DNA from: a virus
DNA length: 50,340 nucleotides
Virus record (IMG/VR): IMGVR_UViG_3300021247_000232
Span: 1-50,340 of that record
Reading direction: 5' to 3' (one strand)
Shown: positions 28,865-34,768 of the stretch, in pieces
How the letters are laid out: each line of letters begins with the position of its first letter
Numbering within the stretch: the first letter of the stretch is position 1
Notes under the pieces: model-generated
Seen by the model: the letters and a program-made list of their open reading frames with translations, nothing else
Told to the model about the DNA's origin: nothing
The model's database searches: none
Translations under genes and position numbers: made by a program

Positions 28865-28940
28865 GCGCCCTTAGCTCAGTGGTTAGAGCGTCCGGCTTTT
28901 AACCGGCAGGTCCTGGGTTCGAGTCCCAGAGGGCACACCA
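28865..28940 (+). tRNA. tRNA-Lys(TTT)
   Basis: GCGCCCT/AGGGCAC with the same C2-A71 mismatch as tRNA-Lys(CTT); loop CTTTTAA; TTCGAGT T-loop; ACCA. Reads AAA. Confidence 0.9.
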
Positions 28941-28945
28941 ATTAT

Positions 28946-29006
28946 GTACCATGTGGTCATCCTGCCAAGGTAAAGGAAAGCGGTTCGATTCCGCAATGGT
29001 ACACCA
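28946..29006 (+). tRNA. 61-base tRNA lacking the D-arm, Gly(GCC)-like
   Basis: GTACCAT/ATGGTAC acceptor (7 perfect pairs), T-arm GCGG-TTCGATT-CCGC, ACCA. Only 4 bases (GTGG) replace the D-arm. TCATC-CTGCCAA-GGTAA gives an anticodon arm with one mismatch and anticodon GCC. Either a D-armless tRNA or a deletion pseudogene. Confidence 0.5.
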
Positions 29007-29012
29007 ATTCAT

Positions 29013-29087
29013 GGAGCATTCGACTATCGGTTAGGTCACATCCCTTTCAAGGATGAGAGACGGGTTCGACTCCCGTATGCTCTACCA
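29013..29087 (+). tRNA. tRNA-Glu(TTC)
   Basis: GGAGCAT/ATGCTCT, D-stem GAC/GTC, CATCC-CTTTCAA-GGATG, ACGGG-TTCGACT-CCCGT, ACCA. Reads GAA. Confidence 0.93.
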
Positions 29088-29101
29088 ATCAAGGAGTTGT
29101 G

Positions 29102-29233
29102 ATGTTCAAACTCACTTCATTATCTGCTATCGGAGCTAAGTCGTTGGCAAAGCAGTATGTGAGATTCGGTTATAAACTGGTATCTCAAAAATATGACGAA
29201 AAGAAACAAGTATACATTAGTACATTTAAGTAG
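29102..29233 (+). CDS. Small basic protein, 43 aa
   Basis: ATG 29102 follows AAGGAG. Stops on the base before tRNA-Met (29234). Sequence SLSAIGAKSLAKQYVRFGYKLVSQKYDEKKQ suggests a helix plus strands. Unknown family. Confidence 0.55.
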   Translation: MFKLTSLSAIGAKSLAKQYVRFGYKLVSQKYDEKKQVYISTFK

Positions 29234-29309
29234 TGCGGGTTAGAGAAGTGGTCATCTCGCTTGGCTCATAACCAGGAAATCGTTTGTTCGAATCATTCAC
29301 CCGCAACCA
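29234..29309 (+). tRNA. tRNA-Met(CAT)
   Basis: TGCGGGT/ACCCGCA, D-stem GAG/CTC, CTTGG-CTCATAA-CCAGG, ACCA. T-stem is weak (2-3 pairs). Could be Met or Ile2. Confidence 0.85.
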
Positions 29310-29315
29310 ATTCAT

Positions 29316-29390
29316 CCCGTTTTAGTTCAATGGTTAGAACGTGCGTCTGTGGAACGCAATACGGTGGTTCGATTCCACCACTCGGGACCA
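29316..29390 (+). tRNA. tRNA-His(GTG)
   Basis: TGCGT-CTGTGGA-ACGCA anticodon arm, D-arm GTTC/GAAC, T-arm GGTGG-TTCGATT-CCACC, ACCA. The acceptor pairs best as TCCCG with CGGGA, which puts the 5' end one base earlier and a C at position 73, as in bacterial tRNA-His. Confidence 0.88.
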
Positions 29391-29395
29391 ATTAT

Positions 29396-29456
29396 GGGCA
29401 GGCAGTAAGAAGGTCTATCGCGCGTGATGTGGGTTCGATTCCCACCCTGTCCACCA
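29396..29456 (+). tRNA. 61-base truncated tRNA-like
   Basis: GGGCAGG/CCTGTCC acceptor and perfect T-arm (GTGGG-TTCGATT-CCCAC) with ACCA, but only 26 bases remain for the D and anticodon arms. No clear anticodon stem. Same total length as the element at 28946. Confidence 0.45.
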
Positions 29457-29461
29457 TTTAT

Positions 29462-29538
29462 GCCACTATCGTCTAGATTGGATAGGACGCTGCCCTCTCA
29501 AGGCAGTAGCACGGGTTTGAGTCCCGTTAGTGGTACCA
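29462..29538 (+). tRNA. tRNA-Glu(CTC)
   Basis: GCCACTA/TAGTGGT, CTGCC-CTCTCAA-GGCAG, ACGGG-TTTGAGT-CCCGT, ACCA. Reads GAG. Confidence 0.9.
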
Positions 29539-29543
29539 ATTAT

Positions 29544-29617
29544 TGCCGGGTCGTCTAACGGTAGGACACTTGCCTCTGAAGTAAGGTATCGTGGTTCGAA
29601 TCCATGCCTGGCAGCCA
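29544..29617 (+). tRNA. tRNA-Gln(CTG)
   Basis: TGCCGGG/CCTGGCA, CTTGC-CTCTGAA-GTAAG, TTCGAAT T-loop, GCCA. Reads CAG. Confidence 0.92.
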
Positions 29618-29634
29618 ATACTATATAAGTTAAT

Positions 29635-29710
29635 GGAGCCGTAGCAAAATGGTTAATGTGCGGGACTGCAAATCCTTGAGGTATCAGTTCGAATCTGATC
29701 GGCCCCTCCA
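29635..29710 (+). tRNA. tRNA-Cys(GCA)
   Basis: GGAGCCG/CGGCCCC with one mismatch, anticodon loop CTGCAAA, TTCGAAT T-loop, TCCA with the cysteine U73. Confidence 0.9.
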
Positions 29711-29715
29711 ATAAT

Positions 29716-29807
29716 GCATCCGTATCCCCCTTGGCTACGAACCAGGAGAAAGGTAACTGGAAATGGTCTAACGACTAATGCAGGTTCGAATCCTGTCGGG
29801 TGCTCCA
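29716..29807 (+). tRNA. Rearranged tRNA-like, anticodon ambiguous
   Basis: GCATCCG/CGGGTGC acceptor, T-arm GCAGG-TTCGAAT-CCTGT, TCCA. No D-arm in the usual place. CTTGG-CTACGAA-CCAGG would be an anticodon arm with ACG (Arg) right after a 7-base linker, leaving 32 bases before the T-arm. A second candidate loop, CTGGAAA, would read GGA (Ser). U73 is unusual for either. Confidence 0.45.
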
Positions 29808-29824
29808 TTAAAGGATAATAATTA

Positions 29825-30172
29825 ATGAAACTATTAACAACTTTAATCGCTACATCATTTTTATTCGTGGCGATGCCAGAAGCTAATGCTACAATTGCAT
29901 CATGGTACGATTGTACAAAACCAGGTGAATGTAGTAAGAGTAAGAGAACAGCTAATGGGGAAAAGTTTAATCCCAATGCGTTAACAGCGGCGCATAAGAC
30001 ACTTCCATTTGGGACAAAAGTCCGTATTACATATAAGGGAAGATCCGTTATTGTGAGAATTAATGATCGCGGCCCATTTATTAAGGGTCGTCATATTGAT
30101 CTTTCCAGGGCTGCTGCTCGGAAGATTGGATGTCATGGAGTTTGCACTGTGCAAATGGCTGTGATAAAATAG
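29825..30172 (+). CDS. RlpA-like double-psi beta-barrel protein
   Basis: RlpA proteins act on peptidoglycan in the periplasm, and some are lytic transglycosylases. A signal peptide ([20 protein letters not shown], about residues 3-22) precedes the barrel: [40 protein letters not shown] and [14 protein letters not shown] match RlpA blocks, including the conserved Asp and His. There is no SPOR domain, so it is a minimal 115-residue form. It may help in cell-wall entry or lysis. AAGGATAA precedes the ATG. Confidence 0.88.
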   Translation: MKLLTTLIATSFLFVAMPEANATIASWYDCTKPGECSKSKRTANGEKFNPNALTAAHKTLPFGTKVRITYKGRSVIVRINDRGPFIKGRHIDLSRAAARKIGCHGVCTVQMAVIK

Positions 30173-30173
30173 C

Positions 30174-30202
30174 TTGACAGTTTATACTATATAGAGTATA
30201 GT
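30174..30202 (+). promoter_or_regulatory. Consensus promoter with operator-like palindrome
   Basis: TTGACA (30174-30179), 17 bases, TATAGT (30197-30202). The spacer and -10 contain the inverted repeat ATACT..AGTAT, which could bind a repressor. No ORF follows for 300 bases; it likely drives tRNA-Ser and the genes after it. Confidence 0.65.
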
Positions 30203-30302
30203 ATGTGTTAGAGGATTGTGAGTGGACTGTAATTGACTGGGAACTCTCGCTAATCAATATCGAAGTGGAGGCCGTAACCACTATAAGAAAACGGTGCGAA
30301 TT

Positions 30303-30390
30303 GGATAGATGGCCGAGAGGCTTAAGGCGCCAGTCTTGAAAACTGGAGAACTGAAAGGTTCCGTGGGTTCGAATCCTACTCTATCCGCCA
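30303..30390 (+). tRNA. tRNA-Ser(TGA)
   Basis: GGATAGA/TCTATCC, CCAGT-CTTGAAA-ACTGG, long variable arm, TTCGAAT T-loop, GCCA. Reads UCA. Confidence 0.94.
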
Positions 30391-30501
30391 ATATCGGGAC
30401 GAAGCAAGAGTAACTGAGACAACTTGCTGAATGGATAACTGCTGGTAAAACCGTTAAAAAACCTTCTCAGGTTGTGCAGATGATCCTAGATCCCGGCCCT
30501 A
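30391..30501 (+). other. Structured spacer
   Basis: CGGGA/TCCCG ends can pair around GCAAG/CTTGC and AACC/GGTT hairpins. No T-loop or CCA. May be another irregular RNA. No coding potential. Confidence 0.35.
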
Positions 30502-30514
30502 AAAGGAGATACTA

Positions 30515-30661
30515 ATGAGTAAAGATTGCGGATGTGGAAGAAGTCCAACTGGAAAATGTATCGGTTGGCACGGGTTGACAAATGAACAATATTCTGTTAA
30601 AATACAAGAATATGAAAAGAAGCAACTAACGGAATCAGCACCGCAATTGCTGAAGGAATAA
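30515..30661 (+). CDS. CDGSH-like cysteine-rich protein, 48 aa
   Basis: ATG follows AAAAGGAGAT. CGCGRSPTGKCIGWH has the C-x-C-xx-S...C-x-G-x-H layout of CDGSH iron-sulfur proteins, though one residue shorter between Ser and the third Cys, and with Ile for Asp. The rest is a charged helix. It could bind a 2Fe-2S cluster or zinc. It ends just before tRNA-Phe. Confidence 0.6.
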   Translation: MSKDCGCGRSPTGKCIGWHGLTNEQYSVKIQEYEKKQLTESAPQLLKE

Positions 30662-30663
30662 AA

Positions 30664-30739
30664 GCAACCTTGGTGAAGCTGGTGCTCACGTTCGCCTGAA
30701 GAGCGAAAGAACTCTGTTCGATCCAGAGAGGTTGCACCA
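30664..30739 (+). tRNA. tRNA-Phe(GAA)
   Basis: GCAACCT/AGGTTGC, TTCGC-CTGAAGA-GCGAA, CTCTG-TTCGATC-CAGAG, ACCA. Confidence 0.93.
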
Positions 30740-30753
30740 TTTGGGAAGTGAAA

Positions 30754-31350
30754 ATGATAAAAGTTGATACAGGGTCTTCCATCATTGCGAGGTATGATAA
30801 TGTTCTTCCTCCGCATGTATGTAATAAAATTATCAAGTACATTCTTAAGGAAATACGAGAGAAAAAAGTCGCTGCAAATGGGTTATTGCCTTGGCAAAAT
30901 AGCGACACCTTCGACTTCGTGAAAGTTAGAGACAAAGAGATTAGAGCTGAAATTGATCTTTATAGGTTTACTCTAACTCAGCTTGTATCCAAAAATTATG
31001 ATGAGATAGTTTATCCACATTTCTCCGATCTAGTCGTCTGGAGAAAAGGTATGAAAATGGACTTTCATAAAGATGATGGATATGAAGGCCCTGATGAAGA
31101 CGTATTAAGAACACGTAAGTATAGCACAATTCTTTATCTTAATGATGATTATCTTGGCGGTGAAACAGTCATTCATCAAGCAAACAAGCCAGACTATGTT
31201 AGTACACCAAAACAAGGTTCAGTCGTGATATTCAAGAGCAATGAAGAATGTGAACACGGCGTCAATGAAATACTGGAAGGTACAAGATATACTATTGCAA
31301 GTTGGTTTTCTTTAGATATCAATGATTGTGAAGTAGTAGACAAACACTAA
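30754..31350 (+). CDS. 2OG-Fe(II) oxygenase (prolyl 4-hydroxylase-like)
   Basis: Hydroxylates a protein or small-molecule substrate using 2-oxoglutarate, oxygen and Fe(II). FHKDDG holds the HxD iron ligands, YLNDDYLGGETVI follows, and EHGVNEILEGTRYTIASWF gives the distal His and the Arg that binds 2-oxoglutarate. About 198 residues. ATG 30754 follows GGAAG at 6 bases. Such enzymes are frequent in T4-like cyanophages; substrate unknown. Confidence 0.9.
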   Translation: MIKVDTGSSIIARYDNVLPPHVCNKIIKYILKEIREKKVAANGLLPWQNSDTFDFVKVRDKEIRAEIDLYRFTLTQLVSKNYDEIVYPHFSDLVVWRKGMKMDFHKDDGYEGPDEDVLRTRKYSTILYLNDDYLGGETVIHQANKPDYVSTPKQGSVVIFKSNEECEHGVNEILEGTRYTIASWFSLDINDCEVVDKH

Positions 31351-31357
31351 AAATAAT

Positions 31358-31433
31358 GCCGCTGGGACGGTGTTGGCCATCGTGCCCTCCTCATAAGGGG
31401 GATAACCCAGTTCGAAACTTGGCAGCGGCACCA
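31358..31433 (+). tRNA. tRNA-Met(CAT)
   Basis: GCCGCTG/CAGCGGC, D-stem ACG/CGT, CCCTC-CTCATAA-GGGGG, T-loop TTCGAAA, ACCA. Third CAT tRNA of the array; one of the three may be initiator or Ile2. Confidence 0.88.
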
Positions 31434-31453
31434 AATTTTTTAAAGGATAATCA

Positions 31454-31804
31454 ATGTACGTATATAATTGCAAAGTCTTAAACATTGTAGATGGCGATAC
31501 TATCGATATTGAAATAGACCTTGGATTCAATATCAAAGTCAAGGAGCGCGTTCGTCTCCTTGGTCTTGATACACCAGAGGTATTCGGTCCAAATGCTGTA
31601 GCAGAAGGCACTGTTGCATCTGACTTCACTAAGAAGTGGATAAGCGACCGTCAAGCTATCTGGGATAGATTTAGCTACCATAGCATCAAGTATAATGCTA
31701 AGGACAAGTATGGTCGTAGTCTAGGTATTCTAATGTGGACAGGTACCAAGTTAGCCGAAAGCTTAAATGATGCTATCGTAGCATCAGGTAATATCAAAAA
31801 GTAA
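31454..31804 (+). CDS. Thermonuclease-like protein (SNase fold)
   Basis: Staphylococcal-nuclease-type Ca-dependent nuclease. IVDGDTIDIEIDLGF, RVRLLGLDTPEV and DKYGRSLG contain the conserved Asp, Arg, Asp, Glu and Arg positions. 116 residues with no signal peptide, so it acts in the cytoplasm, perhaps in host nucleic-acid breakdown. The ATG follows AAAGGAT. Confidence 0.88.
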   Translation: MYVYNCKVLNIVDGDTIDIEIDLGFNIKVKERVRLLGLDTPEVFGPNAVAEGTVASDFTKKWISDRQAIWDRFSYHSIKYNAKDKYGRSLGILMWTGTKLAESLNDAIVASGNIKK

Positions 31805-32016
31805 AAACAAATGTCTGCTCCGACGGGAGCGGGCCGAGTGCAAGGAAATGACCGCGCGTCAAGAGCGGTTAACTTGGCTAGATGGTGTGGTGCCCATGCG
31901 CGAGTGGCGAGAGCCGAAGGCGTACTGTCTCCTCCCAAGAGAATCTAGGCTATCACGTTGAACAGGTATCTGGACCGTGATTTGTGGGTGTACCCGAATC
32001 CCACCTCACCTTATTT
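31805..32016 (+). ncRNA. GC-rich structured RNA, unknown
   Basis: More than 200 bases with no credible ORF and far higher GC than the flanking genes. Stems: GCTCC-GACG-GGAGC, ACCGC/GCGGT, a GNRA hairpin GGC-GAGA-GCC, CACG/CGTG, and GTGGG/CCCAC around an 11-base loop. It has no CCA and is not a tRNA. Likely a non-coding RNA. Confidence 0.45.
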
Positions 32017-32057
32017 CATAAATACTTCACGGTCAATCAAGGCCGAAATGAGGTATT
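32017..32057 (+). promoter_or_regulatory. Late promoter inside an RBS-masking hairpin
   Basis: CATAAATAC (32017-32025) overlaps AATACTTCA (32021-32029), which pairs over 9 bp (one G-U) with TGAGGTATT (32049-32057), the ribosome-binding site of the gene at 32061. Confidence 0.6.
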
Positions 32058-32060
32058 AAC

Positions 32061-32234
32061 ATGCTAAACACACTAGTTGTATTAGTTCTTTTAGCCGTTG
32101 TTGCTTGGGGTCTTTGGACTCTCTGGCAGAGTGGTTGGGACGTTAAGAAGGCAGGCGCTGCTCTAATCGCTGCTGGCGCTGCTGCTTGGTTGTGGATCCA
32201 TGATTCCATCACAGCACTAACTTCTGGAATGTAA
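32061..32234 (+). CDS. Membrane protein, 57 aa
   Basis: Two hydrophobic segments (TLVVLVLLAVVAWGLW and AALIAAGAAAWLWI) separated by a short basic linker with Trp residues. TGAGG lies 8 bases before the ATG but within the hairpin above. It resembles small holin-like proteins in outline only. It is probably late-expressed. Function unknown. Confidence 0.65.
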   Translation: MLNTLVVLVLLAVVAWGLWTLWQSGWDVKKAGAALIAAGAAAWLWIHDSITALTSGM

Positions 32235-32251
32235 TAATAAGAACCGTCGTT

Positions 32252-32346
32252 GGCCCGTGACGGTATATAAATCTTCGGGGTGTAAGTTCCTGCCTTGACC
32301 CTTCCATAAGGAATCACTGATCGCAGTAACCGCTAACGGGCCTCCA
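32252..32346 (+). tRNA. tRNA-like without T-arm
   Basis: GGCCCGT/ACGGGCC pairs perfectly over 7 bp and ends TCCA, but the interior has no TTCRA T-loop and no readable anticodon arm. Possibly a relic or another irregular RNA. Confidence 0.4.
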
Positions 32347-32353
32347 ATTTTAT

Positions 32354-32427
32354 GCCCCCTTAGTTCAATGGTAGAACTTCGGTTTTACATACCGACTGCG
32401 GCAGTTCGATTCTGTCAGGGGGTACCA
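32354..32427 (+). tRNA. tRNA-Val(TAC)
   Basis: GCCCCCT/AGGGGGT, TCGGT-TTTACAT-ACCGA, TTCGATT T-loop, ACCA. Reads GUA. Confidence 0.92.
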
Positions 32428-32442
32428 TTTAGAGAGAGCAAC

Positions 32443-32616
32443 ATGGAAACGAAGACCAGATCAATTGTTAAGGCTATTACCTGGCGCATCATTGCGACAT
32501 TGATCGCTTTCGTTTTTGTTGGCTTTACAGCAGCCATTCTTATTAATGTTGTTCAGACAATAGCATATTACTTCCATGAGCGTGGATGGGTCCACATCAA
32601 ATGGGGTAAAGAATAA
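32443..32616 (+). CDS. DUF2061 membrane protein, 57 aa
   Basis: METKTRSIVKAITWRIIATLIAFVFVGFTAA..NVVQTIAYYFHERGWVHIKWG is the DUF2061 pattern: a basic start, two transmembrane helices and YYxHExxW near the C-terminus. The family is common in proteobacteria and cyanophages; function unknown. ATG 32443 follows AGAGAGAG; the longer ORF upstream runs into tRNA-Val and is not used. Confidence 0.85.
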   Translation: METKTRSIVKAITWRIIATLIAFVFVGFTAAILINVVQTIAYYFHERGWVHIKWGKE

Positions 32617-32618
32617 AC

Positions 32619-32701
32619 GCGGACGTGGTGGAACGGTATACACACTGGTCTTAGAAGCCAGCGCCTCGTGCTTGAGAGTTCGAATCTCTCCGTCCGCACC
32701 A
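32619..32701 (+). tRNA. tRNA-Leu(TAG)
   Basis: GCGGACG/CGTCCGC, CTGGT-CTTAGAA-GCCAG, class II variable arm, ACCA. Starts 2 bases after the DUF2061 stop. Reads CUA. Confidence 0.93.
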
Positions 32702-32706
32702 ACAAC

Positions 32707-32780
32707 GCCTCTATAGTATAAAGGTAGTACACGGCTTTGGTAAAGCCGAGACACAGGATCGATACCTGTTAGAGGCACCA
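32707..32780 (+). tRNA. tRNA-Thr(GGT)
   Basis: GCCTCTA/TAGAGGC, CGGCT-TTGGTAA-AGCCG, ACAGG-ATCGATA-CCTGT, ACCA. Confidence 0.92.
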
Positions 32781-32794
32781 TTTAGAGGTACATA

Positions 32795-33178
32795 ATGATT
32801 GAGTGTTTAGTTCTTGGTGATAGCATTGCAGTTGGTGTTGGTTCAGTATCACCACAATGCCAGACAATCGCAAAAGTTGGAATCAATAGTAAGAACTTTA
32901 TTGTTTCCAGAAAACATATTCCACATGCAAACACTACAATTATTTCCCTCGGTTCAAATGATGGAAATGCAGACTTCTCAAAATACCTAAATCAACTTCG
33001 TGGAAAGATATCTGGAAAAGTTGTCTGGATACTTTCCGCTAACAATGCAAAAGCAAGGAAGATTGCGCTAAATATTGCTAGACAAAACGGCGATAGTGTT
33101 GTATACTTATCTTCGTTCGCTACTGCTGATGGAGTTCATCCGAAGAATTACTCGGCCGTAGCAAGAAAAGCTTTATAG
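32795..33178 (+). CDS. SGNH-type hydrolase, 127 aa
   Basis: GDSIAVG (8-14) is block I with the nucleophile Ser, SLGSND is block III with the Asn, and DGVHP near the end is block V with Asp and His. This is a minimal GDSL-like hydrolase that could deacylate or deacetylate cell-surface glycans. No signal peptide, so it may be carried on virions or act on lysis. Preceded by GAGGTACATA. Confidence 0.82.
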   Translation: MIECLVLGDSIAVGVGSVSPQCQTIAKVGINSKNFIVSRKHIPHANTTIISLGSNDGNADFSKYLNQLRGKISGKVVWILSANNAKARKIALNIARQNGDSVVYLSSFATADGVHPKNYSAVARKAL

Positions 33179-33183
33179 AATAA

Positions 33184-33258
33184 CGCCCGCTTAGTTAAGT
33201 GGCATAACATCGGTTTTGTAATCCGAGGTTGGGAGTTCGATTCTCTCAGCGGGCACCA
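33184..33258 (+). tRNA. tRNA-Thr(TGT)
   Basis: GCCCGCT/AGCGGGC, anticodon loop TTTGTAA with a T-T closing mismatch, TTCGATT T-loop, ACCA. Reads ACA. Confidence 0.92.
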
Positions 33259-33277
33259 TTTACTCAGGAACTTAACA

Positions 33278-33619
33278 ATGCGTATTCTAGTATGCGGCGG
33301 TCGTGACTTCAATGATGAAATCCTCCTTTCAAACACCCTTGAATCCCATATATGTTCTAATCTAACAATCATTCATGGTGCAGCTAGAGGCGCAGATGAA
33401 CTTGCTGGTACTTGGGCAGCACATCATGGATTTCCAACAGAAACATATCCAGCTAACTGGGATAAATATGGCAAACGAGCAGGCTATATTCGTAATACTC
33501 AAATGCTCAATGAAGGCAAACCAGATCTTGTCATAGCCTTTCCAGGTGGTAAAGGTACTCAGATGATGATCAATTTAGCGGAGGCAGCCGGTGTGCCGGT
33601 TGTTAGGATAAATGATTAG
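33278..33619 (+). CDS. DUF2493 (YspA-like, SLOG fold) protein
   Basis: MRILVCGGRDFND, IIHGAARGADELAGTWA, YPANWDKYGKRAGYIRNTQML and VIAFPGGKGTQ are the DUF2493/YspA blocks of the SLOG nucleotide-binding superfamily, in the same group as DprA and LOG proteins. It may bind or process nucleotides. 113 residues. Overlaps the next gene by 8 bases. Confidence 0.88.
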   Translation: MRILVCGGRDFNDEILLSNTLESHICSNLTIIHGAARGADELAGTWAAHHGFPTETYPANWDKYGKRAGYIRNTQMLNEGKPDLVIAFPGGKGTQMMINLAEAAGVPVVRIND

Positions 33620-34112
33620 AAAAGCATTAGACTTAGACGAAGTAAGAGCATTCATCAACGCTCAGTCTCCTGAGACAAAGGTATATCTTGGTGGTGACTC
33701 AGAACGCTTCCAGATTGACGGCGTATGGTATGCTGACTACATCAACGTTGTAGTTGTTCACAAGAACGGCAAGAACGGTTGTAAGGTGTTTGGTGGTATC
33801 GTGCGTGAGCGTGACTATGACCAGCAGAAGGACAAGCCTCGTATGCGTCTAATGAACGAAGTATACAAGACTGCTGGTTTGTACATTGAACTGGCCGATG
33901 TGCTTGAGGATCGTGAGGTTGAAATCCATCTGGACATTAACCCAGACTCAAAGCATGGCTCTTCATGTGTTATAAACGAAGCTGTTGGTTACATTCGTGG
34001 TATGTGTAACATCGTACCTCTTGTGAAGCCTAATGCTTGGGCTGCTTCTTACTGTGCTGACCGTTACAAGGACGCTATTCAGCACATGACCCACTCTAGA
34101 GAAGTAGCATGA
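33612..34112 (+). CDS. YkuK-like (DUF458) RNase H-fold protein
   Basis: VYLGGDSERF near the start, then INVVVVHKNGKNGCKVFGG, EIHLDINPDSKHGSS and KPNAWAASYCADR match YkuK/DUF458, predicted RNase H-fold nucleases. The Asp residues in GGDSE and DINPD are likely metal ligands. 166 residues. Possible RNA processing or degradation; substrate unknown. Confidence 0.8.
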   Translation: MIRKALDLDEVRAFINAQSPETKVYLGGDSERFQIDGVWYADYINVVVVHKNGKNGCKVFGGIVRERDYDQQKDKPRMRLMNEVYKTAGLYIELADVLEDREVEIHLDINPDSKHGSSCVINEAVGYIRGMCNIVPLVKPNAWAASYCADRYKDAIQHMTHSREVA

Positions 34113-34216
34113 ACATAGATACTCTAATAACTACCATGCTTTTGATTTACATCATTGGCATGGTAGCTATCGTTCGTAACAACAATGTAAGGTTTGAAAA
34201 GAATCATGATGAATAA
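34109..34216 (+). CDS. Single-span membrane peptide, 35 aa
   Basis: ATGA overlap with the previous stop; MLLIYIIGMVAIV is a transmembrane helix. The 3' end overlaps the L,D-transpeptidase start by 11 bases, so the genes are coupled. Function unknown. Confidence 0.45.
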   Translation: MNIDTLITTMLLIYIIGMVAIVRNNNVRFEKNHDE

Positions 34217-34634
34217 GATTCTAATTGGTATTTGTTTTTTTGTTGCAGCACTTGCATTTCTAATCGATTATGCTAGGGCTGATGTTTATATTCTAATTGA
34301 TAAGACAGAACAACAGATGTATGTAGAAACGCCAGTAGGTAATTTCGTATGGGAAGTTTCTACAGCAAGGTCTGGTTATCATACGCCAACCGGCGAATTT
34401 AAACCTTATCGTTTAGAACCAATTCATTATTCTAAGAAGTATGATAACGCACCAATGCCGAATTCTATATTCTTTCATGGCGGATATGCCATTCATGCTA
34501 CGTATGATATCAAGCATCTTGGTCGACCTGCATCACACGGCTGCGTCCGTCTTAGCCCTCAGAATGCTAAATGGTTATATCGTATGATTCAAGAAGAGGG
34601 TCGAGAGAATACATATATCAAGATTATAGACTAA
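34206..34634 (+). CDS. L,D-transpeptidase (YkuD domain)
   Basis: Cross-links or modifies peptidoglycan in the periplasm. A signal-anchor (ILIGICFFVAALAFLIDYARA) precedes a YkuD domain: VSTARSGYHTPTGEF, IFFHGGYAIHAT and the catalytic SHGCVRLSPQNA with Cys. ATG 34206 is chosen; a TTG at 34194 is open. About 142 residues, a minimal domain. May remodel the wall during infection. Confidence 0.88.
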   Translation: MMNKILIGICFFVAALAFLIDYARADVYILIDKTEQQMYVETPVGNFVWEVSTARSGYHTPTGEFKPYRLEPIHYSKKYDNAPMPNSIFFHGGYAIHATYDIKHLGRPASHGCVRLSPQNAKWLYRMIQEEGRENTYIKIID

Positions 34635-34638
34635 ATAC
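34631..34638 (+). promoter_or_regulatory. Late-promoter-like CTAAATAC
   Basis: Overlaps the stop codon of the L,D-transpeptidase and lies 7 bases before tRNA-Ser(GCT). Confidence 0.4.
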
Positions 34639-34644
34639 AATAAA

Positions 34645-34734
34645 GGAAGGATGGCCGAGAGGCCGAAGGCACCTCACTGCTAACGAGGCGTACCCTAACC
34701 GGTACCGTGGGTTCGAATCCCACTCCTTCCGCCA
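34645..34734 (+). tRNA. tRNA-Ser(GCT)
   Basis: GGAAGGA/TCCTTCC, CCTCA-CTGCTAA-CGAGG, long variable arm with a GGTACC-containing stem, TTCGAAT T-loop, GCCA. Reads AGC/AGU. Last tRNA of the array. Confidence 0.93.
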
Positions 34735-34736
34735 TT

Positions 34737-34761
34737 TATAAATATGGGTAAACCATAGGAG
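34737..34761 (+). promoter_or_regulatory. Late promoter with hairpin next to the RBS
   Basis: TATAAATA (34737-34744) runs into TATGG (34743-34747), which pairs with CCATA (34753-34757); AGGAG (34757-34761) begins at the end of the right arm. A late transcript would start inside the loop. Confidence 0.6.
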
Positions 34762-34768
34762 ATTTAAA

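Noticed and set aside
24821-34734. CRISPR array suggested by repeated tRNA-like segments
   Set aside because: Repeats are T-arm and CCA modules of tRNAs with different bodies, not equal direct repeats with spacers.
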